Source: Vagococcus intermedius
GTDB lineage: Bacteria > Bacillota > Bacilli > Lactobacillales > Vagococcaceae
Direction: 5' to 3'
Length of the DNA: 64,000 nucleotides
NCBI RefSeq assembly: GCF_029144185.1
Contig: NZ_CP110232.1
Location: 1,446,164-1,510,163, forward strand
The notes below the pieces were generated by a model. The model was not told the DNA's origin. It was given only the letters and a program-made list of their open reading frames with translations, and made no database searches. Shown here piece after piece: positions 1 through 9,024 of the stretch (its first letter is position 1; each line of letters opens with the position of its first letter). The position numbers and the translations under genes are program-made.

Positions 1-184
1 TCACTCCATGGGCTGCTTTTGCTAGTTCAGTATAATGTCGACTAATTTCAGGCTGACTCATCTCTGGTAAGCGAGGGGGCGTTTGACGTTGTAACTCATC
101 AGGTAAGGTGTACTCTTTAATTGGCTCATTTGCAATCAATTGATTAAAACTACCTGGCATACTTTTTTCAAAACTTAATTGCAT
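1..184 (-). CDS. gcvPB: Glycine dehydrogenase (decarboxylating) subunit 2, N-terminal part
   Basis: Partial gene running off the left edge; only the first 61 codons are visible. The frame opens MQLSFEKSMPGSFNQ and continues through RQTPPRLPEMSQPEISRHYT, which matches the conserved start of the P-protein subunit that carries the PLP-binding lysine (that lysine lies outside the window). The ATG at 184 is preceded by a perfect AGGAGG at 195-200 and overlaps the end of gcvPA by 10 bases, so the two P-protein halves are translationally coupled. With GcvPA it forms the heterotetrameric decarboxylase of the glycine cleavage complex, passing an aminomethyl group to the lipoyl arm of GcvH. Confidence 0.93.
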   Translation of the reverse strand, partial: MQLSFEKSMPGSFNQLIANEPIKEYTLPDELQRQTPPRLPEMSQPEISRHYTELAKAAHGV

Positions 185-1503
185 GATGCTAATACCTCCT
201 TAATAGTTACCACTACTTCATCTATCTCTTCTTTGGTTATCATTTCTGTGGCACACCATAAAATATTACTTCCAACAACTAAGCCACCTAAAATATTTTT
301 TTTAGCCAATGCGTCTAATAAAATAGTTGCCTCTATTGGTGTGGTCATTAATACTTCATGGAAATACGGTTGAGTATAAACCAACTCAAAGCCTTTTATT
401 TCACCTAACCGTTCTGCTAAATAGTGAGTATTGCTATAAGACTGTGTCGCCACATTTTTTAAACCATACTGTCCCATAGTTGTTAAATAGACTGAGGCTA
501 TTAATGCACAGTGGGCTTGGTTAGAACAAATATTTGATGAGGCTTTTTCACGTTTAATATGTTGCTCGCGTGCCTGTAACGTTAATGTAAATGCGCGCTC
601 ACCTTCAGTGTCGACGGTTTGACCGACCACGCGACCAGGTAAGTTACGAGTCATCGCTTTTGTCGCTGCCATAAATCCTAAATAAGGGCCACCAAAAGAT
701 AAGCCTATTCCTAACGGCTGTCCTTCTCCTACTGCGATATCGGCACCACACTCTGCTGGTGTTTTTAATATCGCTAGACTGGTTGGGTTAACTCCCATAA
801 TAAATTTTGCTTTTTGTTCATGCACCAAGTGGCTATAAGTTTCAGCCGGCTCGACAATGCCATAATAATTAGGTGATTGAACATAAAAACAAGCCGTCTC
901 TTGATCTAGAAGTGCTGCTAATCTTTCTGAATCTGTCACTCCGTTCGTACTTGGAACAGTTATGATTTCTAAATTTTGACCCGCGCTATATGTTTTAATG
1001 GTTTCTAACGTCATCGGGTGAACCGTTTCGCTTACTAAAACTTTTCTTTTTTTGCCTTTAATTGTCATATTGACAGCCTCAGCTGCAGCTGTTGCGCCAT
1101 CATAGACTGAGGCGTTAGCTACTGCCATGCCTGTCAGCTCACAAATCATTGTTTGAAATTCAAAAATAACTTGTAAAATACCTTGGCTAATCTCTGCTTG
1201 ATACGGTGTATAAGCTGTCAAAAATTCCTCTTTTGCTGCAATTTGTTTGACTAAAGCTGGAATATAATGATGATAAGCACCACCACCTCTAAGAATGGTC
1301 TCAAATACTTGATTCTTATCTCCAAGTTTTTTAATTAATCGACGGACTTCTAACTCTGATTTACCTGCAGGAATAGCTAGTTTTTGTAATTTTAAATTGT
1401 CTGGAATAACCGTATATAGCTCTTCAATCTTCTGAATACCCATCGACTCAAGCATTTCTTTTTGTGCTAATGTCGTTGTAGGCACATAATTACCTAACCC
1501 CAT
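175..1503 (-). CDS. gcvPA: Glycine dehydrogenase (decarboxylating) subunit 1
   Basis: A 442-residue protein, the normal size of the N-terminal half of split P-proteins in Firmicutes. It opens MGLGNYVPTTTLAQKEML, and the body carries the typical glycine-rich fold-type I transferase segments (GGGAYHHYIPALV near residue 73, YTPYQAEISQG near 98, GEGQPLGIGLSFGGPYLGF near 257). It lacks the PLP lysine, as expected, because that sits in GcvPB. AGGAGG lies just upstream of the ATG at 1503. It is third in gcvT-gcvH-gcvPA-gcvPB, two bases after the gcvH stop, and overlaps gcvPB. The complex oxidatively splits glycine into CO2, NH3 and a one-carbon unit on tetrahydrofolate. Confidence 0.97.
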   Translation of the reverse strand: MGLGNYVPTTTLAQKEMLESMGIQKIEELYTVIPDNLKLQKLAIPAGKSELEVRRLIKKLGDKNQVFETILRGGGAYHHYIPALVKQIAAKEEFLTAYTPYQAEISQGILQVIFEFQTMICELTGMAVANASVYDGATAAAEAVNMTIKGKKRKVLVSETVHPMTLETIKTYSAGQNLEIITVPSTNGVTDSERLAALLDQETACFYVQSPNYYGIVEPAETYSHLVHEQKAKFIMGVNPTSLAILKTPAECGADIAVGEGQPLGIGLSFGGPYLGFMAATKAMTRNLPGRVVGQTVDTEGERAFTLTLQAREQHIKREKASSNICSNQAHCALIASVYLTTMGQYGLKNVATQSYSNTHYLAERLGEIKGFELVYTQPYFHEVLMTTPIEATILLDALAKKNILGGLVVGSNILWCATEMITKEEIDEVVVTIKEVLASCN

Positions 1504-1505
1504 TC

Positions 1506-1895
1506 TTACCCCTCCTGTTCAACTAAGGTTTGATACGCGTCAGCTGTTAGTAAATGTGAAACATCTGCCCCGTCCTCAAGTTCAACTTCCACTAACCAAG
1601 TTTCAAATGGGGCATTATTTAATAACTCTGGTTGCTCTTCTAATACATCATTTACTTTCATAATTTTACCTGGTAAGGGACTAAAAATATCTGAAACTGA
1701 TTTTACTGACTCTACTTCAGCAATAGACTCCCCTTTGGAAAATTTGTCATCAACCTCTGGTAAACCAATATAAACAACATCACCAAGTTGTTCCTGCGCA
1801 AAATCAGTAATTCCAATTTTAGCAATCGTTTGGTCTTCGTTCAGCGCTATCCATTCGTGTTCCTCTGTATAATATAAATTAGTTGCATAAACCAT
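1506..1895 (-). CDS. gcvH: Glycine cleavage system H protein
   Basis: A 129-residue lipoyl carrier protein of standard length. The lipoylation site is K65 in the context VESVKSVSD, and the N-terminus YYTEEHEWI is typical of GcvH. The lipoyl arm shuttles the aminomethyl group from the P protein to the T protein. In many Firmicutes GcvH also serves as the entry point for lipoic acid transfer to other dehydrogenases. It lies 20 bases after gcvT and 2 bases before gcvPA, so one transcript is expected. Confidence 0.97.
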   Translation of the reverse strand: MVYATNLYYTEEHEWIALNEDQTIAKIGITDFAQEQLGDVVYIGLPEVDDKFSKGESIAEVESVKSVSDIFSPLPGKIMKVNDVLEEQPELLNNAPFETWLVEVELEDGADVSHLLTADAYQTLVEQEG

Positions 1896-1915
1896 GCTAT
1901 CATTCCTCCATTTTT

Positions 1916-3010
1916 TTATTTTCCTTGCTTATAAAAAGTAGCTGATACAACTTCAACAGGTAAATGTCGTCCTCTTACATTGACAATAAGTTCTGTCCCG
2001 ATTTTGGCATAGTCTCGGTTTAATAAAGCCATCCCAATTCCATAACCTAAGCTTGGGGAAAACGTTCCTGATGTTGTATAACCAACCTCCATATCAGCAG
2101 CATGTACGGCCATATCCTCACGGATCAATCCTTTACCTAACACTTTTAAACCACGACGTAAACGATGTGGGTCTAATTTACTTTCTAACGCCCCTTTCCC
2201 AATAAAATCAGGTTTGGTCATTTTGACTGCAAATTTTAGTCCCGCTTCAAATGGTGTGATTTCTTCACTCAGTTCATGGCCATAAAGAGGCATCCCTGCT
2301 TCTAGACGTAAGGTATCACGTGCTCCTAACCCGCAAGGTACTAAGCCTAAGTCTTTTCCTTGTTCTAATAAAGCACGCCAAACGGTGACTACTTCTTCTG
2401 GTTCACAATAAAGTTCATACCCCATCTCGCCAGTATAACCGGTTTGAGAAATAGTAACCGTTGCTTCTTCCAAGGGAACATCAGCTATAAAACGATAATA
2501 ACCAGTTGGAAGCATTTTTTTTTCAACTAATTTTTCTAAAATAGCTGTTGAATTTGGCCCTTGTAAGGCTAAAATAGCTGTTCCTTCCGATAAATCTTTC
2601 ACCTTGCAATTCCCAAAAGCATTTTCCTTAAGCCACTTATAATCTTTTAAGCGGTTAGCAGCATTCACAATGATTTGATAGTGTGTTTCAGACCATTTAA
2701 AGACCACAAAATCATCTAAAATACCACCTTGGTTGTTTAACATCAGGCTATATCTAACTTGACCGATTGTCATATTACTAAAATCGTTCGTCAATAAATA
2801 ATTTAAATTATCTAAGGCATCCTCTCCACTGATATCAAGCGTTCCCATATGTGACACATCAAAAAGACCTGCTTGCTCTCTCACTGCAAGATGTTCTTGA
2901 ACTAAGGTTGTTCCTTGATAATTGATAGGTAACAAATACTCTGCAAAAGGGACCATTTTGCCTCCTAATGCTAGATGCTCCTCATATAATGCTGTTGTTT
3001 TCTCTTTCAT
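1916..3010 (-). CDS. gcvT: Glycine cleavage system aminomethyltransferase (T protein)
   Basis: A 364-residue folate-dependent aminomethyltransferase and first gene of the gcv operon. Family features are VREQAGLFDVSHMG (about residues 43-56), YLLTNDFSNMTIGQVRYSLM, GGILDDFVVFKW and LQGPNS, followed by the C-terminal barrel domain. It releases ammonia from the H protein and forms 5,10-methylene-tetrahydrofolate. The usually conserved MVDFAGW stretch near the N-terminus reads MVPFAEY here, a departure from common T proteins, while the folate-site Asp pair in GGILDD is kept. The leader upstream carries a promoter and a catabolite-type operator but no recognisable glycine riboswitch. Confidence 0.96.
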   Translation of the reverse strand: MKEKTTALYEEHLALGGKMVPFAEYLLPINYQGTTLVQEHLAVREQAGLFDVSHMGTLDISGEDALDNLNYLLTNDFSNMTIGQVRYSLMLNNQGGILDDFVVFKWSETHYQIIVNAANRLKDYKWLKENAFGNCKVKDLSEGTAILALQGPNSTAILEKLVEKKMLPTGYYRFIADVPLEEATVTISQTGYTGEMGYELYCEPEEVVTVWRALLEQGKDLGLVPCGLGARDTLRLEAGMPLYGHELSEEITPFEAGLKFAVKMTKPDFIGKGALESKLDPHRLRRGLKVLGKGLIREDMAVHAADMEVGYTTSGTFSPSLGYGIGMALLNRDYAKIGTELIVNVRGRHLPVEVVSATFYKQGK

Positions 3011-3066
3011 CTCTTCACACCCTTCTCTATAATCCTCTAAACCGACACTTGCCTTCCCTACTGAAT

Positions 3067-3080
3067 CGTAACCGTTTACA
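3067..3080 (-). promoter_or_regulatory. Catabolite-responsive element (cre) at the gcv promoter
   Basis: On the minus strand the bases read TGTAAACGGTTACG. This matches the CcpA consensus TGWAANCGNTNWCA at every position except the last. It begins five bases downstream of the -10 box, at about the transcription start, a position where CcpA normally represses. The site is seen in the sequence; its use is inferred. Confidence 0.72.
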
Positions 3081-3085
3081 ACGCC

Positions 3086-3114
3086 ATTATAATAATCTTC
3101 TAACTAAAATACAA
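3086..3114 (-). promoter_or_regulatory. Promoter of the gcvT-gcvH-gcvPA-gcvPB operon
   Basis: Minus-strand -35 TTGTAT (3109-3114), 17-base spacer, perfect -10 TATAAT (3086-3091). The gcvT start codon lies about 75 bases downstream. Confidence 0.75.
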
Positions 3115-3136
3115 GTTTGTTGTATTAGTTCAACTA
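3101..3136. repeat. Inverted repeats over the gcv -35 box (candidate operator)
   Basis: AATACAA (3108-3114) and TTGTATT (3120-3126) form a perfect 7-base inverted repeat around GTTTG, covering the -35 box. It extends imperfectly outward as AACTA / TAGTT, and the right side also forms the palindrome TAGTTCAACTA (3126-3136). The position suggests binding of a second regulator besides CcpA; no known consensus was recognised. Confidence 0.5.
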
Positions 3137-3194
3137 TTCACTAGTTACGGTACCTAATTTTTATACTTCGTGAGCATGATGGGAGTTTCCTAAT

Positions 3195-3237
3195 AAAAAA
3201 AAGAGAAGATGACTTATAGTCATCTTCTCTTTTTTTA
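3195..3237 (-). terminator. Rho-independent terminator after pheT
   Basis: AGAGAAGATGAC and GTCATCTTCTCT pair around TTATA, flanked by A and T runs, so it can work in both directions. It lies directly after the pheT stop and separates pheST from the gcv promoter. Confidence 0.9.
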
Positions 3238-3238
3238 T

Positions 3239-5656
3239 CTAACGTATTTCAACTGAAAATTCTTCAACTAAAGCAGCTTGAATCTTATCAGTTGCTTTTG
3301 TGACATCTTCATCAACTAAAGTTGCTTCACGATTCAAGAAAGTTAATGAGTAAGCCATTGATTTTTTATTTAAACCAAGTTTTTCACCTTGGAAGATATC
3401 AAATAATTTAACATCTTGTAAGAATTTTCCACCATTCGCTCTAATAACATCAATTAACTCTTGATTAGAAACCGTCGTATCCACTAATAAGGCCATATCA
3501 CGGCTCATTGCTGGGAATTTTGAAACAGCTTGGTAAACAATTCCTGTGCTTTCAACTTCTAAGAGTGCATCTAGATTTAATTCAGCGACATAAGTTTCAG
3601 GAACATCGTAAGCTTTAGCACTTAACGGATGAATTTGGCCAACCATCCCCAACATGGTATCTCCAGCCATAATTTTAGCAGTACGTCCTGGATGCATCTG
3701 AGGAAATTCAGCAGTCCCTTCAAATTTAATAGCTTGAGACAAGCCTAGCGTATTAAAAATTGACTCAAGAGCACCTTTGATCACATAAAAATCTACTGGC
3801 ACTTTACTCTCTTGCCAAGTTGCTTGTTTTGTCAAGCCTGTCATTGCTAAGGCTAGATGACGTGTTTCTTTTGGTAACTTTTGGCCATCAACTAAAGAAA
3901 AGACTTTACCAATCTCATATAAAGCTAAATCAGTATTTTTACGTGCCACGTTATACGCAACATCTTCCAATAAGCCAGTGATTAAGCTTTGACGTAAAAT
4001 CCCATGATCTTCACTCATTGGTGATTGTAAGGCCACAACTGGTTCTGGTCTTACAGTGAATTGTGTTGCTTTGGTTTCAGTTGTCAACGCATAACTAATT
4101 GCTTCTGATACACCATTACCTTCTAACGATTCACGAATCGTTCTAACCAGAGCCTGCTCTGTTGTTAACGCCCCTGGTAAAGCTTCGCCACTTGGTAAAG
4201 TTGAAGGAAGATTATCATACCCATAAATTCTAGCTACTTCTTCAATGATATCTGCTTCAATACTAATATCCCAACGACGTCCAGGAATTGACACGACATA
4301 AGCTTCGTTTGTTTCAACAAACTCAAATCCTAAGGCCTCTAAAATATCATTAACCTCTTTAACTGTTAAGGCTGTTCCTAAAGAACGATTAATTTTAGAA
4401 AGAGTAATCGCAACTTGCGTCTCAGGAGCTTTTGTCTCTGAAGCGACTACTTCGCCGGCCACAACTCTTCCATCACCTAACTCGGCGATCATAGCTGCAG
4501 CATATTCTAGTGCTTCTTGTACAGTATCTAAGTTAATACCTTTTTCAAAACGACTGCTTGACTCACTACGTAAACCAAATTGTTTCGCCGATTTACGTGT
4601 TATAACACCGGCAAACGTGGCTGCTTCTAGGACAACTGTCGTTGTCTTAGATGTAATTTCTGAATCATAACCACCCATAATACCAGCTAAAGCAATTGGC
4701 GTTTGACCATTTGTTACTACAATATTTTCTGGGGTTACTTGCCGCTCTTGTTCATCCAAGGTCACAATTTTTTCATCCTGTTGCCCACGACGTACAACTA
4801 TTTCTTTACTACCGATCTTCTCATAATCAAAAGCATGCATTGGTTGACCGAATAAAAGTAAGACAAAATTAGTCACATCAACGATATTATTAACCGGGCG
4901 AATCCCTTCATTCATTAGACGGTTTTGTAACCAAACAGGGCTTGGTTTTACCGTAATATCTTTGATAATGCGCACGCGATAATTTGGAACATCCTCTTTA
5001 TTTTCAACAATTGCGCTAATATAATCACTTGCCTTCTCATTTGTATCTTCCGTTAAAACTTTTGATGAAAATGATGGCGTTTGACGATAGATTGCACCAA
5101 CTTCATAAGCAACACCACGCATACTTAGAGCATCTGCACGATTAGGTGTGATTGACAACTCAATAATAGCATCATCCATGTCTAAGTATGAAAAGACAGG
5201 CTCTCCAGGGATAGCTTCTTCTGGCATAATATAGATACCATCAGAAAATTCTTTTGGCACAACACTATCGGAATAACCAAGTTCATCTAGCGAACATAAC
5301 ATTCCCATTGACACTACGCCGCGCATCTTCCCTTTTTTGATCTTTGTATTACCAGTAATACGTGAGTTAGGCATTGCCACAATTACTTTTTTACCGGCTT
5401 CTACATTTGGTGCTCCACAAACAATTTGATATAGCTCGTCTTCACCGACATCTACTTGACAAATTGATAAGTGATCGCTATCTGGATGTGGTACACATTC
5501 TTTAACATCACCTACTACTATTTTTTTTAACCCTTGTTCAGGAATTTTAACTTCTTCTACTTCAATTCCTGTACGAGACATTTTATCAGCTAATTCCTCA
5601 GCTGATACTTGTGATAAATCTAACATTTCATTTAACCATTTATAAGAGACTAACAT
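3239..5656 (-). CDS. pheT: Phenylalanine--tRNA ligase beta subunit
   Basis: An 805-residue protein with the full bacterial layout: N-terminal EMAP-like tRNA-binding domain (about 39-150, [21 protein letters not shown]), B3/4 editing domain, B5 domain (about 400-475), catalytic-like core, and a C-terminal FDX-ACB anticodon-binding domain ending in EFSVEIR. With PheS it forms the (alpha-beta)2 enzyme that charges tRNA-Phe and hydrolyses mischarged Tyr-tRNA-Phe. It starts one base after the pheS stop and shares the T-box-controlled transcript. Confidence 0.98.
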   Translation of the reverse strand: MLVSYKWLNEMLDLSQVSAEELADKMSRTGIEVEEVKIPEQGLKKIVVGDVKECVPHPDSDHLSICQVDVGEDELYQIVCGAPNVEAGKKVIVAMPNSRITGNTKIKKGKMRGVVSMGMLCSLDELGYSDSVVPKEFSDGIYIMPEEAIPGEPVFSYLDMDDAIIELSITPNRADALSMRGVAYEVGAIYRQTPSFSSKVLTEDTNEKASDYISAIVENKEDVPNYRVRIIKDITVKPSPVWLQNRLMNEGIRPVNNIVDVTNFVLLLFGQPMHAFDYEKIGSKEIVVRRGQQDEKIVTLDEQERQVTPENIVVTNGQTPIALAGIMGGYDSEITSKTTTVVLEAATFAGVITRKSAKQFGLRSESSSRFEKGINLDTVQEALEYAAAMIAELGDGRVVAGEVVASETKAPETQVAITLSKINRSLGTALTVKEVNDILEALGFEFVETNEAYVVSIPGRRWDISIEADIIEEVARIYGYDNLPSTLPSGEALPGALTTEQALVRTIRESLEGNGVSEAISYALTTETKATQFTVRPEPVVALQSPMSEDHGILRQSLITGLLEDVAYNVARKNTDLALYEIGKVFSLVDGQKLPKETRHLALAMTGLTKQATWQESKVPVDFYVIKGALESIFNTLGLSQAIKFEGTAEFPQMHPGRTAKIMAGDTMLGMVGQIHPLSAKAYDVPETYVAELNLDALLEVESTGIVYQAVSKFPAMSRDMALLVDTTVSNQELIDVIRANGGKFLQDVKLFDIFQGEKLGLNKKSMAYSLTFLNREATLVDEDVTKATDKIQAALVEEFSVEIR

Positions 5657-5657
5657 A

Positions 5658-6707
5658 TTATTTCTCCTTTACTGAAAACTGTTCTAAGAATCGACGGTCA
5701 TTTTGATAAAAGTAACGAATATCATTGACCCCGTAACGTAACATTGCAATACGATCTGGTCCCATTCCAAAAGCGAAACCACTGTATTCTTCTGGATTGA
5801 TACCAGACATTTTCAAGACATTTGGATGAACCATACCAGCACCTAAAATTTCAATCCAACCGGTTTCTTTACAAACATTACAGCCCTTACCACCACATTT
5901 GAAACAGCTAACATCCACTTCAACAGAAGGTTCTGTGAATGGGAAGTAACTTGGGCGTAAGCGGATTTCTCGGTCATCACCAAACATTTTTTTCATGACT
6001 ACTTCTAACGTTCCTTTTAAGTCACCCATCGTAATATTTTTATCAATGACTAGGCCTTCAATTTGATGAAATTGATGACTATGTGTTGCATCATCGCTAT
6101 CGCGTCGGAACACTTTTCCTGGACTAATCATTCGTAAAGGACCTTTCGTAAAATCGTGTTTTTCCATGGTCCGGGCTTGTACAGGTGATGTGTGCGTTCT
6201 TAGTAATAACTCTTCTGTAATATAAAAGGTATCTTGCATATCACGTGCTGGATGATCTTTTGGTAAATTCATACGTTCAAAGTTATACTCATCTTGCTCG
6301 ACTTCGAATCCTTCAACAACTTGATACCCCATTCCTAAAAAGATATCTTCCATTTCAGTCATTGTTTGAGTTAAGACATGAGCTGAACCACGGCTGAGTT
6401 CTTTTCCTGGTAAAGTAACATCAATTGTTTCTTTTTCCAATTTGCGATTCATCTCTAACGTTTCTAATTGAATTTTTTTCTCCTCAATTTTTTCTGCTAA
6501 ATGATCGCGGATTTCATTTGCAAAACCACCAACGACTGGTCGCTCTTCAGCTGATAAATCTTTCATTCCTCTTAAAACTTCCGTGATTGGTCCTTTTTTA
6601 CCAAGGGTTTCAACACGAATTTGATTTAAATCATTCAAAGCGTGACTGTCAGAAATTTTAGCTAAAGTTTCTTCTCTCAATGCTTCTAATTGTTGTTTTA
6701 AAGACAT
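5658..6707 (-). CDS. pheS: Phenylalanine--tRNA ligase alpha subunit
   Basis: Class II synthetase subunit, 349 residues from the chosen start. Motif 2 ([21 protein letters not shown]), the Cys cluster [12 protein letters not shown] and motif 3 ([16 protein letters not shown]) are visible. The frame is open to an ATG at 6716, but that codon abuts the GAGG. The ATG at 6707 ([13 protein letters not shown]) has GAGG nine bases upstream and fits the family N-terminus, so it is preferred. It catalyses Phe-AMP formation and transfer. The upstream T-box leader makes expression respond to uncharged tRNA-Phe. Confidence 0.97.
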   Translation of the reverse strand: MSLKQQLEALREETLAKISDSHALNDLNQIRVETLGKKGPITEVLRGMKDLSAEERPVVGGFANEIRDHLAEKIEEKKIQLETLEMNRKLEKETIDVTLPGKELSRGSAHVLTQTMTEMEDIFLGMGYQVVEGFEVEQDEYNFERMNLPKDHPARDMQDTFYITEELLLRTHTSPVQARTMEKHDFTKGPLRMISPGKVFRRDSDDATHSHQFHQIEGLVIDKNITMGDLKGTLEVVMKKMFGDDREIRLRPSYFPFTEPSVEVDVSCFKCGGKGCNVCKETGWIEILGAGMVHPNVLKMSGINPEEYSGFAFGMGPDRIAMLRYGVNDIRYFYQNDRRFLEQFSVKEK

Positions 6708-6769
6708 ACATTTCATCCTCTCTTATCTGAATAGTTATTTAATAACTATGATGTTAATTAGAACAATAG

Positions 6770-7030
6770 ACAAAAAGCCCCTCACTCCGTAAAGGAACGA
6801 GGGGCTCGTGGTACCATCCTAATTTATTATAAGTCATATACATGACTAATACTCTTTGATGTTGTTAACGATGCTCTCACCGACCTAGTATTTAGCTAGG
6901 TAACTCAGGAAGTGAACTTCATTTAGCGAATCATACTTCAGCTTACAGTCTAAGGCCAAAGTTCCCTGGAATCATTCCTTTACTAAATTACTCTTTTCCA
7001 TCACTGTTTCTTTCATATGTTCCTTTATAG
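6770..7030 (-). promoter_or_regulatory. T-box riboswitch leader of pheST
   Basis: The minus strand carries the T-box core AGGATGGTACCACG (about 6801-6816), followed by a GC-rich hairpin (CGAGCCCCTC ... GAGGGGC) and a T run (6772-6805), which is the terminator half of the switch. A plausible specifier is TTC (Phe) at 6914-6916 inside GAAGTTCACTTC. Uncharged tRNA-Phe would pair with the specifier and T-box and stabilise the antiterminator. The T-box is certain; the exact specifier position is inferred. Confidence 0.9.
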
Positions 7031-7057
7031 TCTACAAGAAACCGATCACTAGGTCAA
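7029..7057 (-). promoter_or_regulatory. Promoter of the pheST T-box transcript
   Basis: Minus-strand -35 TTGACC (7052-7057), 17-base spacer, -10 TAGACT (7029-7034). It lies 8 bases beyond the hxlR stop codon, in front of the T-box leader. Confidence 0.55.
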
Positions 7058-7065
7058 CTAATTTT

Positions 7066-7404
7066 CTAAAGTATCAACCATTTCTCACTCCAACGTTGAA
7101 TTTCTTGCATCGTACTTCTTAAATCTTGTCCCATTTCAGTTAAACGATATTCAACTTTTTTACTATTTTCCTCATCTTCCAAACGTTCAATAATCCCATT
7201 TGACTCTAACTCTTTCAGACGCTCAACTAGAACACGGTCGCTTAAATTAGGAATTTTAGCAGCAAGTTCACCGAAACGCTGACATCCTTCTTCTAATAAA
7301 ACATCAATAATTAACCCATTCCAACGTTTGCCTAAAATTGAGAAGGTTTTTTCAAACTTGGGACACAACTGAAATTGGCGTTTCTGACACTCAGACTCTT
7401 CCAT
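7066..7404 (-). CDS. HxlR-family winged-helix transcriptional regulator
   Basis: About 112 residues, typical of HxlR regulators (dimeric winged helix-turn-helix proteins that often respond to aldehydes, redox stress or small molecules). Seen: CPKFEKTFSILGKRWNGLIIDVL at the N-terminus, then RFGELAAKIPNLSDRVLVERLKELE as the recognition region and YRLTEMGQDL as the wing. ATG at 7404 is preferred over the TTG one codon upstream because GAGGTG lies 8 bases before it. A Cys pair (C7 in SECQ, C15 in QLCPK) resembles the single-Cys sensors of this family. No target is evident; the next gene upstream is an HD-domain protein with its own terminator. Confidence 0.9.
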   Translation of the reverse strand: MEESECQKRQFQLCPKFEKTFSILGKRWNGLIIDVLLEEGCQRFGELAAKIPNLSDRVLVERLKELESNGIIERLEDEENSKKVEYRLTEMGQDLRSTMQEIQRWSEKWLIL

Positions 7405-7445
7405 CAAGTCTCACCTCACTTACTTTATTGATTGGTCTCTTTTCT

Positions 7446-7482
7446 AAAAAAATAACCCACCTCACAATATGTAGGTGGTTAC
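7446..7482 (-). terminator. Terminator after the HD-domain gene
   Basis: TAACCCACCT and AGGTGGTTA pair with one bulged C, and on the minus strand a T run follows. It lies between the HD gene and the hxlR-type gene. Confidence 0.75.
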
Positions 7483-7499
7483 TTTCAAATGTAGAGAGT

Positions 7500-7997
7500 T
7501 TAGCTAGCTACTTTAAATAGTGACGTCACTTTGTTTAAGGTATTGCGATAGACTGGTACAACCACTTCATTTACCGCACAATATTTATCGACAAACGTCA
7601 CAATATAACTTTCTTTATATCTTGGTGGCGCAATAGTTGCTAACCACATATGTTTAATTATAATATCACGTTCTAAGTCAGATAATTCAGTTAATTTCTC
7701 AGCATTTTTTACAGCGACTCTGGGGTGAACATAAGCATGTGTTCCGCCATCGTAGTCCTCTGTTCGCCAATCGTAAAAGAAGAGATCATGTAAAAGACCA
7801 GCGCGAGCTGTTGCACGGGCATTTCCTTTCCACTTTTTAGCGAGACGATAGCTTAAGTAAGAAACTGAAATTGAATGATCTAACCTAGTTGAGTAATGAT
7901 GTTGTGTGAATTCTCCTAGACTTTGAACTTCTTCTGTATTAATTAGATCTTCCACATAAGACATATACTCTCTATCATTTTGCCAGTTTTGTTTCAA
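7500..7997 (-). CDS. HD-domain metal-dependent phosphohydrolase
   Basis: 165 residues forming a single HD domain. Likely metal ligands are H41 (RLDHSIS), H70-D71 (GLLHDLF), H91 (VHPRV), H116 (IKHMW) and D137 (FVDKY), the usual spacing for the HD superfamily, which includes nucleotidases and pyrophosphohydrolases. The substrate cannot be told from sequence. The best start is a TTG at 7997 with AAGGAAG about 11 bases upstream; the next in-frame ATG (codon 12) would cut into the fold. It is followed by its own terminator. Confidence 0.85.
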   Translation of the reverse strand: MKQNWQNDREYMSYVEDLINTEEVQSLGEFTQHHYSTRLDHSISVSYLSYRLAKKWKGNARATARAGLLHDLFFYDWRTEDYDGGTHAYVHPRVAVKNAEKLTELSDLERDIIIKHMWLATIAPPRYKESYIVTFVDKYCAVNEVVVPVYRNTLNKVTSLFKVAS

Positions 7998-8103
7998 TTC
8001 GCATGACTTCCTTTTCTTTATAGATTTAATTTAATACTATGATTTTAACACCTAATTTAGAATTATTCCAGTTTATGACCCTATATTAACTATTTTATAA
8101 TAT

Positions 8104-8874
8104 TTATAACGAACGTAAAGAAAACATTAAAATACCTGCTGCAATTGCAACATTTAAAGATTCCGCTTGTCCATCAATTGGAATATAAATATTTTGCCGT
8201 GTTTGATTTAGTATTTCTTTTGAAACACCTTGCCCTTCATTACCCATAACTAATCCATAGTCACCTTCGATAACTAAATCACGGTAAGAAATTGCCTCAG
8301 GGTTTAATTCTGTTCCATAAATCGCAATATTTTTTTCCTTTAACTTCGTCATTGCTTCCATTAAATTACTCTGAATAAGAGTCACATGGAATTGACTTCC
8401 TTGCATAGAACGTAACACTTTAGCGCTATAAATATCTGCACATCCCTCTCCCAAAATAACAGTTCCAAAACCCGCCGCGTCAGCTGTGCGGATCATGGTT
8501 CCAACATTACCAGGATCTTGAACATTATCCAATAGCAAGTATGGCCCCATAGTTTTTTGGTTTAGCTCATCGTTTGTTTGATGAACCACTGCCATAATAC
8601 CTTGTGGTGCAGGGACAGATGAAATAACTTTAAAAACCTCTTCCGTCACTAAATAACTCTTGGTAGTTCTAGCTAATTCAGAAAAGTTTGCCAATAAACC
8701 TCTACCAGCTTCCGTCACTAAAATTGTTTCGAGATTAGCGCCATGTTTTATTGCCTCGCCAACTAAGTGTTCTCCTTCAATTAAATAACATTGACTAGCA
8801 TCACGATGTTTTTTCTTTTCCAATTTTTTTAACTCTTTAATATAACTATTTTTAGTAGATGTAATTTCTAACAT
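8104..8874 (-). CDS. SpoU/TrmH-family RNA 2'-O-methyltransferase
   Basis: 256 residues. An N-terminal L30e-like substrate-binding domain (about 1-95) includes the conserved CYLIEGEHLVGEAI. The C-terminal SPOUT knot domain carries LLLDNVQDPGNVGTMIRTA (motif 1), GNEGQGVS (motif 2) and IPIDGQAESLNVAIAAGI (motif 3). It uses SAM to methylate a ribose 2'-OH in rRNA or tRNA; the exact target is not determined (related to YsgA/RlmB). It is divergent from acyP, and a minus-strand extended -10 (TGCTATAAT, 8914-8922) is its probable promoter. Confidence 0.93.
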   Translation of the reverse strand: MLEITSTKNSYIKELKKLEKKKHRDASQCYLIEGEHLVGEAIKHGANLETILVTEAGRGLLANFSELARTTKSYLVTEEVFKVISSVPAPQGIMAVVHQTNDELNQKTMGPYLLLDNVQDPGNVGTMIRTADAAGFGTVILGEGCADIYSAKVLRSMQGSQFHVTLIQSNLMEAMTKLKEKNIAIYGTELNPEAISYRDLVIEGDYGLVMGNEGQGVSKEILNQTRQNIYIPIDGQAESLNVAIAAGILMFSLRSL

Positions 8875-8913
8875 AAAATCCCCTTTGAATGCTTTTCAGT
8901 ATTTTTTCAACTA

Positions 8914-8922
8914 ATTATAGCA
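8914..8922 (-). promoter_or_regulatory. Extended -10 promoter of the SpoU-family gene
   Basis: The minus strand reads TGC followed by TATAAT, an extended -10 element, about 40 bases before the ATG. No good -35 is visible. Confidence 0.5.
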
Positions 8923-8963
8923 TTCTCTGTTTATTTAAACTATCTTCCTTAATAAATTCTTCA

Positions 8964-8991
8964 TTGAAAAATACCATTTAACGCGTAAAAT
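8964..8991 (+). promoter_or_regulatory. Promoter of acyP
   Basis: -35 TTGAAA (8964-8969), 16-base spacer, -10 TAAAAT (8986-8991), 33 bases before the acyP ATG, which has GAGGTG as ribosome binding site. Confidence 0.55.
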
Positions 8992-9024
8992 AGACTTATA
9001 ATTTAATTTAAATGAGGTGACAAT

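Noticed and set aside
3011-3100. Possible glycine riboswitch in the gcvT leader
   Set aside because: The leader is too short (about 75 bases) and lacks the conserved glycine aptamer sequences.
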